A DNA stretch of 64,000 nt from Sphingomonas sp. BT-65 (GCF_026107375.2 NZ_JAPCIA010000001.1:2852001-2916000), one strand, 5' to 3'; shown: positions 26,859 through 34,589, counted from the stretch's first letter. The notes: generated by a model not told the origin, from the letters alone. Translations and numbers: made by a program.

Positions 26859-28484
26859 TTTGACGCGCATGCAAGCTTCGACTTGTCCCTCGATCGCCGC
26901 TCGACGCTGGGACTCCTCGCAATGCTGCTCGGCAGCCCGGCCTATGCGGAGGCCGCGCTGGAACATGGCGGAATCGAGGATATCCGCAAGCATGGCGCGC
27001 GGGGCGACGGCCGCACGATCGACAGCCCGGCGATCAACCGCGCGGTAAAGGCTGCGGCAAAGCGCGGCGGCGGCGTGGTGCTGGTGCCGCCGGGGCGGTA
27101 TCTGAGCTTCTCGATCCGGCTGCTCGACAATGTCACGCTGGCGCTCGCCGCCGGTGCGGTGATCGAGGCGGCGAACCCCGACCTCCATGGCCGCAACTAT
27201 GATCCCCCGGAAAACTATCTCGAGGAGCAGTTCCAGGACTTCGGCATCACCCATGTCCACAACAGCCTGATCTATGCCGACGGCGCGTCGAACATCGGCG
27301 TGGTCGGTCCCGGCATGCTGCACGGCCTGGGCCTCGACCGCGAGGGGCCGGGCGACCATTGGTGGCAGCGCAAGACCTGGCAATCGGCCAAGGCGCTCGG
27401 CATCACCCCCAAGGAGCTGATGCTGCGTAACCCGCAGGAGACGGCGCAGGTCGGGCGCGCGAACAAGACGGTCGGCCTGATGAATTGCCGCAACGTGCGG
27501 CTGCAGGACTTCACCATCCTGCAGGCTGGGCATTTCGGGATCATCGCGCATGGCTGCAGCAACATGGCGGTCGAGGGCATCGTCATCGATACCGACCGCG
27601 ACGGGATCGACATCGACTGCTGCCGCGACGTGCGCGTCGTCAACTGCACCGTCAACGCGCCCAAGGACGATGCGATCGTGCTCAAGAGCAGCGGCGCACT
27701 CGGCCGCAAGGTGGTCTGCGAGGACATCCTCGTCCAGGGCTGCAAGACCAGCGGCTACCTCATGGGCTCGCTGCTCGACGGCAGCTATCGCTTGTCCGAC
27801 TATGGCTCGCCCGACGGCAATGGCGTGCTCGGGCGGATCAAGATGGGGACCGAGACCGTCGGCGGCTTCCGCAACGTGCGCATCGCCGATTGCATCTGCA
27901 CCAACAGCCGCGGCATCCTGATCGGCATCGTCGACGGAGGCACGATGGAGGATGTGTCGGTGAGCGGCATCACGCTGCGCGACCCGGTCAACCACCCGCT
28001 GTTCGTGCACCACGGGGCACGCATGCGCGCGCCCAAGGGCACGCCGGTCGGCAAGATCCGCCGCATCCGGTTCGAGGACGTGCAGGTCTCCGGCGGCGAC
28101 TGGCGCGAGCCGTGCGGGGTCGAGGGCTTCGCCGACGGGCCGATCGAGGACGTGACCTTCCACGGCGTCGAGGTGCATTCCGCGGGCGGCGGCACCGCGG
28201 CCGATGCGGCGCGCGAGCCCGAATATCGCCGCGAGACCAGCCTCGAGGTGAGCTACCTCAAGACGCTGCCCGCGTCCGGCTTCTGGGCGCGCCACGCCAG
28301 GCGGCTGACGATCAAGGACTGCCGCTTCAGCGTCGAGAAGCCCGACGCACGGCCGACCGTGGCGCTGCGCAACGTCGAGGGGGCGATCATCGACGGGCTC
28401 CTCTCGGACAAGCCGCGCGAGACCGCGATCGTGGCGAAGGACAGCAGCGGGATCGCGACGGGCGACATCCGGATGCTGGCGTGA
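26856..28484 (+). CDS. GH28 family glycosidase (second paralogue), exported
   Basis: This 542-residue beta-helix enzyme is a clear paralogue of 17045-18682 (shared blocks NSLIY-DG, MLHGLGLDREGP / LIHGLGLDREGP, CCRD). Catalytic acids are D245-T-D247-R-D-G and D271-D272 in PKDDAIVLKSS, with LGRIKMG for substrate binding and no evident GHG motif. The N-terminus has a Tat-like DRRSTLGLLAML and cleavage near SPAYA. The ATG at 26856 has no ribosome site and touches the operator; a TTG at 26883 would give a compact Tat signal and may be the real start. It overlaps the aldo/keto reductase gene by GTGA. Substrate probably differs from the first copy. Confidence 0.87.
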   Translation: MFDAHASFDLSLDRRSTLGLLAMLLGSPAYAEAALEHGGIEDIRKHGARGDGRTIDSPAINRAVKAAAKRGGGVVLVPPGRYLSFSIRLLDNVTLALAAGAVIEAANPDLHGRNYDPPENYLEEQFQDFGITHVHNSLIYADGASNIGVVGPGMLHGLGLDREGPGDHWWQRKTWQSAKALGITPKELMLRNPQETAQVGRANKTVGLMNCRNVRLQDFTILQAGHFGIIAHGCSNMAVEGIVIDTDRDGIDIDCCRDVRVVNCTVNAPKDDAIVLKSSGALGRKVVCEDILVQGCKTSGYLMGSLLDGSYRLSDYGSPDGNGVLGRIKMGTETVGGFRNVRIADCICTNSRGILIGIVDGGTMEDVSVSGITLRDPVNHPLFVHHGARMRAPKGTPVGKIRRIRFEDVQVSGGDWREPCGVEGFADGPIEDVTFHGVEVHSAGGGTAADAAREPEYRRETSLEVSYLKTLPASGFWARHARRLTIKDCRFSVEKPDARPTVALRNVEGAIIDGLLSDKPRETAIVAKDSSGIATGDIRMLA

Positions 28485-29479
28485 TCCAGCTGGGCGATCT
28501 CGCCTTCGGCGCGGCGTCGATCGGCAATCTCTATCGCGCGGTGCCTGACGACCAAGCGCGCGAAGTGGTGGTGCGGGCGTGGGACGCGGGCATCCGCTAT
28601 TTCGACACCGCGCCGCATTACGGCTTCGGGCTCAGCGAGAAAAGGCTGGGCGCGGCGCTGGCGGAGCTCGACCCGGCGCAGACCGCGATCGTCTCGACCA
28701 AGATCGGCCGGCGGCTCGATCCGCGGCCCGATGCCGACCTGTCGGTGGCGCGCCAGGCCTTCGTCTCGCCCGAACCGTATGAGAGCGTGTTCGATTACAG
28801 CTACGACGCGGTGATGCGCTCGTACGAGGCTAGCCTGAAGCGGCTGCGGCGCGATCGAATCGACATCCTCTACGCGCACGACCTCGGCAGCTTCGCGCAT
28901 GGCGATGCACATCCGCGGCTGTTCCGGGAATTCCTCGACGGCGGCTATCGCGCGATGCGTGAGTTGCGCGATTCGGGTGCGGTGAGCGCGATCGGGCTGG
29001 GGGTCAACGAGACCGCGGTGTGCATCGAGATGCTGGGGGCGGGGGAGATCGACCTGATCATGCTCGCCGGGCGCTACACCTTGCTCGAGCAAGACCCGCT
29101 CGACGACCTGCTGCCGCTGTGCGCCGAGCACGGCGTGCGCCTGGTGATCGCGGGGCCGTACAACTCCGGCATCCTCGCCAAGGGCGTGCGGCACGGCGGC
29201 GCGATCCCCAACTTCAACTACGAGCCCGCCCCGACCGCGATCGTCGAACGGGTGGAGGCGATCGAGGATATCTGCGCGCGCCACGGCGTGCAGCTCGCCG
29301 CCGCGGCGCTGCAATTCCCGCTCGCGCACCCGCAGGTCGCGTCGGTGGTGCCGGGGATGGGCTCGGTCCGCCAGGTCGAGGATGCGCTCGCGCTGATGGC
29401 GCGGCCGATCCCGGCGGCGCTGTGGGCCGAGCTCAAGGACACGGGCCTGATCCGCCGGGACGCGCCCGTCCCGGCGTAA
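28481..29479 (+). CDS. Aldo/keto reductase, L-fucose (D-threo-aldose) 1-dehydrogenase type
   Basis: This 332-residue enzyme starts with GTG overlapping the GH28 stop. It has the aldo/keto reductase tetrad: aspartate and tyrosine in YFDTAPHYGFGLSE, lysine in STKIGR and histidine in LYAHDLG. The wording LGDLAFGAASIGNLYRAV and the long DPRPDAD insertion resemble D-threo-aldose 1-dehydrogenases, which oxidise L-fucose and related sugars to the 1,5-lactone with NAD(P). This fits the fuconate-type SDR and the mutarotase of the locus. The lactonase needed next is not found in the window. It is the last gene of the sugar locus. Confidence 0.85.
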   Translation: MIQLGDLAFGAASIGNLYRAVPDDQAREVVVRAWDAGIRYFDTAPHYGFGLSEKRLGAALAELDPAQTAIVSTKIGRRLDPRPDADLSVARQAFVSPEPYESVFDYSYDAVMRSYEASLKRLRRDRIDILYAHDLGSFAHGDAHPRLFREFLDGGYRAMRELRDSGAVSAIGLGVNETAVCIEMLGAGEIDLIMLAGRYTLLEQDPLDDLLPLCAEHGVRLVIAGPYNSGILAKGVRHGGAIPNFNYEPAPTAIVERVEAIEDICARHGVQLAAAALQFPLAHPQVASVVPGMGSVRQVEDALALMARPIPAALWAELKDTGLIRRDAPVPA

Positions 29480-29485
29480 TCCGCG

Positions 29486-29983
29486 TCAGCCCTTGCGGCT
29501 GGCTTCGAATAGAAACCAGGCGCGCTCTTCGGCCTGGTCGGTCCAGTCGTCGAGGATGCCGCTGGTCGCATTGTCCTTGGCCTCGTCGACCAGTTCCTTC
29601 GCTTCGCGCAGCAGCTCCACCAGCTTGAGATTGTCCTCGCGCAGCTCGACCAGCATGTCGGTGGCGGAGACGAAGGCCGCGTCATTGTCCTTGATCGTCT
29701 GGCGGCGCGAAATGTCGCCGATCGAGCGCAGCGTGGTGTTGCCGGTCTTGCGCACGCGCTCGGCGATCTGGTCGGTGGTGGTGAGGATCTGCGTCGCCTG
29801 ATCGTCGAGCATCAGGTGATAGTCGCGGAAATGCGGGCCCGATACGTGCCAGTGGAAATTCTTGGTCTTGAGGTACAGCGCATAGCTGTCCGCCAGGATG
29901 CCGTTCAGCGCATCGGCTACGGTTTTGGTGTCGTTGCGGTTGAGGTCGGTCGGCGTCTTCAGCGCGGCATTCGGTTCGGCCAT
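29486..29983 (-). CDS. dps: Dps family ferritin-like DNA-protection protein
   Basis: This 165-residue four-helix protein stores iron and protects DNA in stress. The ferroxidase residues at the dimer interface are visible in KNFHWHVSGPHFRDYHLMLDDQ (two histidines and an aspartate) and the C-terminal DQAEERAWFL matches the family. It starts MAEPNAALKTP. It is convergent with the aldo/keto reductase gene, with only 6 bases between stops. The upstream 97 bases hold no gene. Confidence 0.92.
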   Translation of the reverse strand: MAEPNAALKTPTDLNRNDTKTVADALNGILADSYALYLKTKNFHWHVSGPHFRDYHLMLDDQATQILTTTDQIAERVRKTGNTTLRSIGDISRRQTIKDNDAAFVSATDMLVELREDNLKLVELLREAKELVDEAKDNATSGILDDWTDQAEERAWFLFEASRKG

Positions 29984-30080
29984 GGTGGGTCCCCATTGGT
30001 TGAGTCGGCAATGAAACGATCCCTTGCCATATAGGGTCCCGTGCTGCGTTGCGAAAAGGCCGATCAGAGCGATCGAGGCA

Positions 30081-30647
30081 CTAGATCAGGCGGAGCGCGC
30101 CGAGTGCGAGGATGACCCCGGCGGCGAGGCAGATGAGGCCGAAGCCGATGCGGTAGGCGCGGACCGGCAGCTTGCGCCACGCCTTCTCGCCCGCTAGCGC
30201 CGCGGCGGTGTTGACGACGAGCACCGCGGCGGTCGCACCGGCCGCGGCGAGCACCGGCGCGGGCTCCTGCGCGGCGAAGGCGAGGGTGAAGAATTGCGTG
30301 GTGTCGCCCGCGGCGAGGATGAACACGCCGAGCAGCGGGGTGAGGAACGCGCCGAGCTTCCAGCCTTCGAGCCGGTCGGGCGGCTTCAGGTGCCACAGCG
30401 CGCCCATCGCGGCGAACGCCAGCGCGAGCGCGAGCAGGAGCTGCTTGGCATTGGGCGTGAGCATCGGCGCGATCAGCAGGCCGCCGATCGCTGCGACCGC
30501 ATTGCCGGCGGCATGCGCCAGCACGGCGGCGAGCGCGACGAGGAAGGGCTTGCCGAAGCGGTCGGCAAGGATCGCGACCAGCCAGGGCGAACGGTCGCCC
30601 GCCTGAGTCAGCAGCACCGCGATGAAGGCGGGGACGAGTGCGTCCAT
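30081..30647 (-). CDS. TMEM165/GDT1 (UPF0016) family membrane protein with altered motifs
   Basis: This 188-residue protein has about six hydrophobic segments in two homologous halves, as in the GDT1 family of Mn2+/Ca2+ exporters. The family motif E-x-G-D-[KR]-[TS] is Q-A-G-D-R-S in the first half (LTQAGDRSPW) and A-A-G-D-T-T in the second (LAAGDTTQF), so both glutamates that carry the ion are replaced. The start at 30647 follows a GCGGGATGA box. It is co-transcribed with the small gene upstream (10-base gap). A changed ion specificity or loss of transport is possible. Confidence 0.75.
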   Translation of the reverse strand: MDALVPAFIAVLLTQAGDRSPWLVAILADRFGKPFLVALAAVLAHAAGNAVAAIGGLLIAPMLTPNAKQLLLALALAFAAMGALWHLKPPDRLEGWKLGAFLTPLLGVFILAAGDTTQFFTLAFAAQEPAPVLAAAGATAAVLVVNTAAALAGEKAWRKLPVRAYRIGFGLICLAAGVILALGALRLI

Positions 30648-30657
30648 CAGGCCAAGA

Positions 30658-30975
30658 TCATCCCGCAAGCCGAATGGCGCAGGCCGCGGCGAAGGCCGCG
30701 CCGGTGCGCGCGTCGTCGCGCCCGCAGCGCACCGCATCGCGCAGCAGCGACAGCCCGTCGGCGATCATCGGCCCCCGCTGGCCCACCGCCAGCGCGGCTT
30801 CGAGCGCATGGACCACGGGCAGGGCAGGCGTGATGCCGTTGGCGAGCGCGATTCGGCGGATCGCGTCAAGATCGGCGGCTAGCTCCGCCGTCGCAGCGCG
30901 GGCGCTGCGCGTCCCGATCGAATCGATTCGCTGACACAGCTCGTTCGCCAGCACCCAGTTGCGTTCGTCCCCCAT
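30658..30975 (-). CDS. Small conserved hypothetical protein
   Basis: This 105-residue soluble protein (MGDERNWVLANELCQRIDS...) is predicted to be mainly helical and alanine-rich, with no signal peptide and no motif I recognise. The gene lies 10 bases upstream of the TMEM165-like gene in the same direction, with ordinary spacing and codon use, which supports it being real. No function can be assigned. Confidence 0.6.
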   Translation of the reverse strand: MGDERNWVLANELCQRIDSIGTRSARAATAELAADLDAIRRIALANGITPALPVVHALEAALAVGQRGPMIADGLSLLRDAVRCGRDDARTGAAFAAACAIRLAG

Positions 30976-31048
30976 CGCGCTTCTCCCCGGCGATATGCGT
31001 GGACGCTGCGCCCAGCATGGTTAACAGGCCGCTAATCTGCCCTCGCGC

Positions 31049-31080
31049 TTGACATTGTGCGCTCCACGCGGCATGCGCCC
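31049..31080 (+). promoter_or_regulatory. Possible promoter upstream of rpmG
   Basis: A consensus-like -35 box TTGACA lies at 31049-31054, about 95 bases before the rpmG start. No good -10 box is seen at the right spacing (the bases near 31072 are GC-rich). It is the only such hexamer in the 173-base gap. Confidence 0.3.
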
Positions 31081-31148
31081 ACCCCTGACAGCGGCCAGCC
31101 AGCGCGCGGCCGCTTTATTCTTTTGAACCAGACTGCAGGATTCGGGCG

Positions 31149-31316
31149 ATGGCCAAGCCGACAACCGTCAAGATCAAGCTCGTCAGCACGGCTGACACCG
31201 GCTTCTTCTATGTCACCAAGAAGAACCCGCGCACTCAGACCGAGAAGCTGAGCTTCCGCAAATATGATCCCGTCGCGCGCAAGCACGTCGAGTTCAAGGA
31301 AGCGAAGATCAAGTAA
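31149..31316 (+). CDS. rpmG: 50S ribosomal protein L33
   Basis: This 55-residue protein reads [20 protein letters not shown], then [20 protein letters not shown] and a lysine-rich end, the usual L33 sequence of Alphaproteobacteria. It lacks the zinc-binding cysteines, so it is the cysteine-free form. It stands alone with a hairpin 26 bases after its stop codon. Confidence 0.95.
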   Translation: MAKPTTVKIKLVSTADTGFFYVTKKNPRTQTEKLSFRKYDPVARKHVEFKEAKIK

Positions 31317-31342
31317 GCTTCGCGCAAGCGAAGATTACGCAG

Positions 31343-31360
31343 CCCCGGCGCAAGCCGGGG
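31343..31360 (+). terminator. GC-rich hairpin after rpmG
   Basis: CCCCGGCGCAAGCCGGGG forms a perfect 7-bp stem with a GCAA tetraloop, 26 bases downstream of the rpmG stop. No T-run follows, so it may act as a 3' stability element rather than an intrinsic terminator. Confidence 0.5.
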
Positions 31361-31404
31361 CCCAGGGCCGCGGGCGAATCGCCTCGCGGCTCTTTCCGTT
31401 TGAA

Positions 31405-31531
31405 CTCCTCCCCTTCAGGGGAGGTGGCATCGCAAAGCGATGACGGAGGGGCCGTCGTGCGCCAAGCGCGGCGGGCTGCGCCCGCCGCCCCTCCACCGCC
31501 TTCGGCGGTCCCCCTCCCCTGAAGGGGAGGA
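31405..31531. repeat. Intergenic palindrome family A, copy 1
   Basis: The left arm CTCCCCTTCAGGGGAGGTGG continues into GCATCGC-AAGCGATGACGGAGGGG, and the right arm ends CCCCTCCCCTGAAGGGGAGG. The ends are hairpins and the whole is an imperfect inverted repeat. It recurs at 47247-47375 and, in the other direction, at 56896-57030. It fills the gap between rpmG and divK. Confidence 0.85.
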
Positions 31532-31540
31532 CTAGAGGGA

Positions 31541-31903
31541 TCAAAGCAGCGCCTGTACCTCCTCGACGAAGCGCATCACCGAGATCGGCTTGGTGACATA
31601 GGCGTTGGCGCCCGCCGCCCTGATCCGCGCCTCATCCTCCTGCCCGGCATAGGCGGTCACCGCCATCACCGGGATGCCCTTGAGCATCGGATCGCCGCGC
31701 ATCCGCCCGATGATGTCGAGCCCCGAGATGTGCGGCAGCTGGATATCCATCACCACCAGGTCGGGGTTGAAGGCGCGCGCGGTCGCCACTGCTTCGCGCC
31801 CGTCGCGCACCGGCGAGGTCTCGAAGCCATGGGCCCGCAGCAGGTCGCAGAAAAGTTTGAGATTGAGTTCGTTGTCCTCGACAACCAGCACCCTTTTTGC
31901 CAC
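31541..31903 (-). CDS. divK: DivK-type single-domain response regulator
   Basis: This 120-residue protein is a stand-alone receiver domain: VLVVEDNELNLKLFCDLL, phosphoacceptor aspartate in PDLVVMDIQLP, threonine in MAVTAYA and lysine in YVTKPIS. The sequence and the neighbouring DUF3572 gene match DivK of Alphaproteobacteria, which acts in the cell-cycle and polarity phosphorelay with PleC/DivJ/DivL. The start is a GTG at 31903 (VAKRVLVVEDN). The gene is divergent from DUF3572 with 38 bases between. Confidence 0.88.
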   Translation of the reverse strand: MAKRVLVVEDNELNLKLFCDLLRAHGFETSPVRDGREAVATARAFNPDLVVMDIQLPHISGLDIIGRMRGDPMLKGIPVMAVTAYAGQEDEARIRAAGANAYVTKPISVMRFVEEVQALL

Positions 31904-31941
31904 GCGCAGCTTTCCATCAGAGGTCGCGAAAACCCTAGGCG

Positions 31942-32214
31942 ATGCACGCGGGCGATACAAACGAGGACGCAACGACTTTGGCGCTGGCGGCGCTGGGCTG
32001 GACCGTGTCCGACGGTAATCGCGCGCAGCGGCTGCTCGATGTGACCGGCCTGACCCCTTCCGACCTGCGCGCCCGCGCGGGGGAGCCTGCCGTGCTCGGC
32101 GCGGTGCTCGGCTTCCTCGAAGCGCACGAGCCCGACCTGGTCGCCTGCGCCGAAGCGCTCGGCGTCGAGCCCGCGGCACTGGTCGCCGCGCACGCCAGAC
32201 TGGAGAATGCATGA
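31942..32214 (+). CDS. DUF3572 family protein
   Basis: This 90-residue acidic helical protein (MHAGDTNEDATTLALAALGW...) belongs to DUF3572, a small alphaproteobacterial family usually found beside divK. It contains the conserved segments LALAALGW and VLGFLEAHEPDL. No function is known. It overlaps the following HAD gene by four bases (ATGA). Confidence 0.8.
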   Translation: MHAGDTNEDATTLALAALGWTVSDGNRAQRLLDVTGLTPSDLRARAGEPAVLGAVLGFLEAHEPDLVACAEALGVEPAALVAAHARLENA

Positions 32215-32858
32215 AGCCGCTGCTGATCTGCGACTGCGACGAGGTGCTGCTGCACATGGTACGGCACTTCAGCGCCTGGCTCGACGAGGCGCACGACGTC
32301 GAGTTCGACGTGTCGAACCACGACTGGGCCAATGCGATGAAGCGGCGCGGCGGCGATGCGCTGAGCGTCGAAGAGATCTGGAGCTTTCTCGGGGGCTTCT
32401 TTCCGGGGGAGATGGCGCGCCAGACGCTGGTGCCGCATGCGCGCGAGGCGTTGGCGGCGCTGGCGGAGAGCGCGGACATCGTCATCCTCACCAATCTCCA
32501 GGATCACTGCCGCGAGCACCGCATCGCGCAGCTCGACACGCACGGGATCGTGCATCGCGTCGAATGCAACCAGGGCGGCAAGGGTCGTCCAGTGGCGCAG
32601 CTGGTCGAGGAACATGGCGCCGGCGTCGCGGTGTTCGTCGACGACCTTGCCCAGCACCACGAATCGGTCGCGCGCGCCGCGCCGCACGTCCACCGGCTGC
32701 ACATGGTGTCGGAACCGGCGATGGCGCCGCACGTGCCCCCCGCGCCGTTCGCGCATGCGCGCATCGACGACTGGCGCGAGGCCGAGGCGTGGATTTCCGC
32801 CCGCTTCGCCGCCGGGCAGCCTGCAGATCAGCTCGAAACCCAGGGAGAGACCCAATGA
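32211..32858 (+). CDS. HAD-superfamily hydrolase
   Basis: This 215-residue cytosolic protein has the HAD motifs in order: DCDEVLL (nucleophile D and acid D), LTNL, the lysine in GGKGRPV and VFVDDLAQHH (metal-binding acids). It is likely a small-molecule phosphatase; the substrate is unknown. It is coupled by 4-base overlaps to DUF3572 upstream and to the RidA gene downstream. Confidence 0.8.
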   Translation: MKPLLICDCDEVLLHMVRHFSAWLDEAHDVEFDVSNHDWANAMKRRGGDALSVEEIWSFLGGFFPGEMARQTLVPHAREALAALAESADIVILTNLQDHCREHRIAQLDTHGIVHRVECNQGGKGRPVAQLVEEHGAGVAVFVDDLAQHHESVARAAPHVHRLHMVSEPAMAPHVPPAPFAHARIDDWREAEAWISARFAAGQPADQLETQGETQ

Positions 32859-33313
32859 CCGATGTCCATGCCAAGCTTGCCGAACTCGGCCTGACGTTGC
32901 CCGAAGCCGCCGCGCCGGTCGCCGCCTATGTGCCGACCGTGGAAGCGGGCGGGCTGCTTCACATCTCGGGCCAGCTGCCGTTCAAGGACGGCGCGGTGAT
33001 GACCGGGCGGCTAGGCGAGGACCGCGACCTTGCCTATGGCCAGGAAGCCGCCGAGCGGTGCGGCCTGATGCTGGTCGCGCAGATCGCGAAGGCGCTGGGC
33101 GGCTTCGACCGGGTCGAGCGGATCGTCAAGCTCGGCGTGTTCGTCAACTCGACGCCCGGCTTCACCGATCAGCCGCAGGTCGCCAATGGCGCGTCGGAGC
33201 TGATGGAGAAACTGTTCGGCGAGGCCGGGCGCCATGCCCGCGCCGCGGTCGGCGTCGCGGCGCTGCCGCGCGGTGCCGCAGTGGAGGTCGACGCGATCGT
33301 CGCGCTGCGCTGA
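32855..33313 (+). CDS. RidA family protein (reactive enamine/imine deaminase)
   Basis: This 152-residue protein belongs to the RidA/YjgF family of the longer type. It has LLHISGQLPFKDG, LKLGVFVNSTPGFTDQP-like wording and the C-terminal ARAAVGVAALPRGAAVEVDAI with the conserved arginine and glutamate that bind the carboxylate and water. RidA proteins hydrolyse 2-aminoacrylate and similar damaged intermediates. It starts in an ATGA overlap with the HAD gene and is followed by a hairpin at 33318-33357. Confidence 0.9.
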   Translation: MTDVHAKLAELGLTLPEAAAPVAAYVPTVEAGGLLHISGQLPFKDGAVMTGRLGEDRDLAYGQEAAERCGLMLVAQIAKALGGFDRVERIVKLGVFVNSTPGFTDQPQVANGASELMEKLFGEAGRHARAAVGVAALPRGAAVEVDAIVALR

Positions 33314-33317
33314 GAGA

Positions 33318-33357
33318 GCCTGTTTGGAAATGCGCCGAAAGGCGCATCCCGAACAGG
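33318..33357 (+). terminator. Stem-loop after the RidA gene
   Basis: GCCTGTT pairs with AACAGGC, and an inner ATGCGCC-GAAA-GGCGCAT stem closes the loop. It starts five bases after the RidA stop. No T-run follows, so termination is likely Rho-assisted or this is a 3'-end processing hairpin. Confidence 0.55.
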
Positions 33358-33574
33358 CGCTGAAGCCGTTGCGCGTGTGACAATTCTGTTGCGCCGCGGC
33401 AACAGCGCCAGCGCAATTGCGCTCATTTCCACGAAAGATCATTGTGCGGCGCAGCGGGATACGGCAAGTTGATCAGTGGAAGGAAATAGCCGCGCCGGGG
33501 TGAACGCCCTGAGCCACATGGCGGCATCCCTTCCGCTGCAGGCGGGGACCACTCGTATTAGAGAAAGGGATCCC

Positions 33575-34414
33575 ATGCGTTTCACTAAGTCCATTGCGGG
33601 CGCGCTGCTGCTCGCCGCGACCGCGACCCCGGCTTTTGCCCAGGAAGAACCCGCGGCGGCCGAAGCCGAAGCCGAAACGAGCGGGCCGCTGACCATCACC
33701 GGCGGCGTCACGCTGATCACGGACTATCGTTTCCGCGGCGTCACCCAGACCAACGAAGATCCGGCGATCCAGGGCACGATCAACTTCAACCATGAATCGG
33801 GCTTCTATGCCGGCGTCTGGGCCTCGACGATCGACGGCGGCCTCGACGGCAGCACGCCCGCGCTGACCGGCTATGGCGATGCCGAGGTTGATCTCTATGC
33901 CGGCTTCACCAAAACGCTGGGCAGTGGCGTCGGCTTCGACATCGGCCTGCTCTACTATCTCTACCCGGACGGCGCGGAAGGCCTCAAGACCGATTTCTTC
34001 GAGCCCTATGCCGCGATCACCTACACGATCGGCCCGGTCTCGACCAAGCTCGGCGCGGCCTATGCGTGGGGCGGGCAGGACGGCCTGGCCGGGTTCGACG
34101 TCAAGGGTGGCAACGACGACAACATCTACGTCTATGGCGATGCGTCGGTCGCCATCCCGACCACGCCGATCACGGTCAAGGGCCATCTCGGCTATTCGGC
34201 CGGTTCGCTCGGCTCGCTCAACGTTCCGGGCGTGCTCGACAACAACTATTTCGACTGGAGCGTCGGCGCGGAGTGGGTCGGTGGTCCGATCAAGGGCGGC
34301 GTGACCTATGTCGATACCGACATCTCGAACGAGAATGTCGTCGGCATCGGCAATTTCGCGCAGCGTCGCGGCCGCGGCTCGACCGTGCTGGCCTATATCG
34401 GCTTCGCGTTCTGA
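33575..34414 (+). CDS. TorF family putative porin
   Basis: This 279-residue outer-membrane protein starts at the ATG after GAGAAAGGGA and has a Sec signal (MRFTKSIAGALLLAATATPA, cleaved at FAQEE). A short acidic linker precedes a 12-to-14-strand-like beta-barrel. TorF wording is seen in GGVTLITDYRFRGVTQTNEDPAIQG and FYAGVWASTI. The last residue is phenylalanine. The solute is not known. The 261 bases upstream contain only the RidA hairpin and no gene. Confidence 0.88.
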   Translation: MRFTKSIAGALLLAATATPAFAQEEPAAAEAEAETSGPLTITGGVTLITDYRFRGVTQTNEDPAIQGTINFNHESGFYAGVWASTIDGGLDGSTPALTGYGDAEVDLYAGFTKTLGSGVGFDIGLLYYLYPDGAEGLKTDFFEPYAAITYTIGPVSTKLGAAYAWGGQDGLAGFDVKGGNDDNIYVYGDASVAIPTTPITVKGHLGYSAGSLGSLNVPGVLDNNYFDWSVGAEWVGGPIKGGVTYVDTDISNENVVGIGNFAQRRGRGSTVLAYIGFAF

Positions 34415-34462
34415 TCGCTTGAGGAAGGGGGCCTCCCGGTCCCCTTCCGACGGCCGGACATG

Positions 34463-34499
34463 AAAAAAGGCGGCTGCGCCCGGCGCAGCCGCCTTTTTT
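34463..34499. terminator. Bidirectional intrinsic terminator
   Basis: A perfect stem (GGCGGCTGCGC / GCGCAGCCGCC) is flanked by six A on the left and six T on the right. It serves both the porin gene on the plus strand and DUF3035 on the minus strand. It is the clearest intrinsic terminator in the window. Confidence 0.92.
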
Positions 34500-34517
34500 C
34501 GTTCCGGCTGGCTAGCT

Positions 34518-34589
34518 GATCAGTTCTGCCCCGATCAGTTCTGCCCCGATCAGTTCTGCCCCGATCAGTTCTGCCCCGATCAGTTCTGC
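34518..34589. repeat. 15-bp tandem repeat (about 4.8 copies) at the 3' end of DUF3035
   Basis: The unit GATCAGTTCTGCCCC repeats four times exactly, followed by 12 bases of a fifth. On the minus strand each unit contains CAG-AAC-TGA, the last two codons and stop of DUF3035, so the gene ending is copied four more times past the true stop. The 15-base unit keeps frame, and each copy again stops translation. Confidence 0.95.

Noticed and set aside
31405..31531. Insertion sequence
   Set aside because: It has inverted-repeat ends but is about 127 bases long with no transposase; it fits a non-coding intergenic repeat family.
34518..34589. Possible CRISPR array
   Set aside because: The 15-base units are directly adjacent with no spacers and overlap a gene end, so this is a simple tandem repeat.
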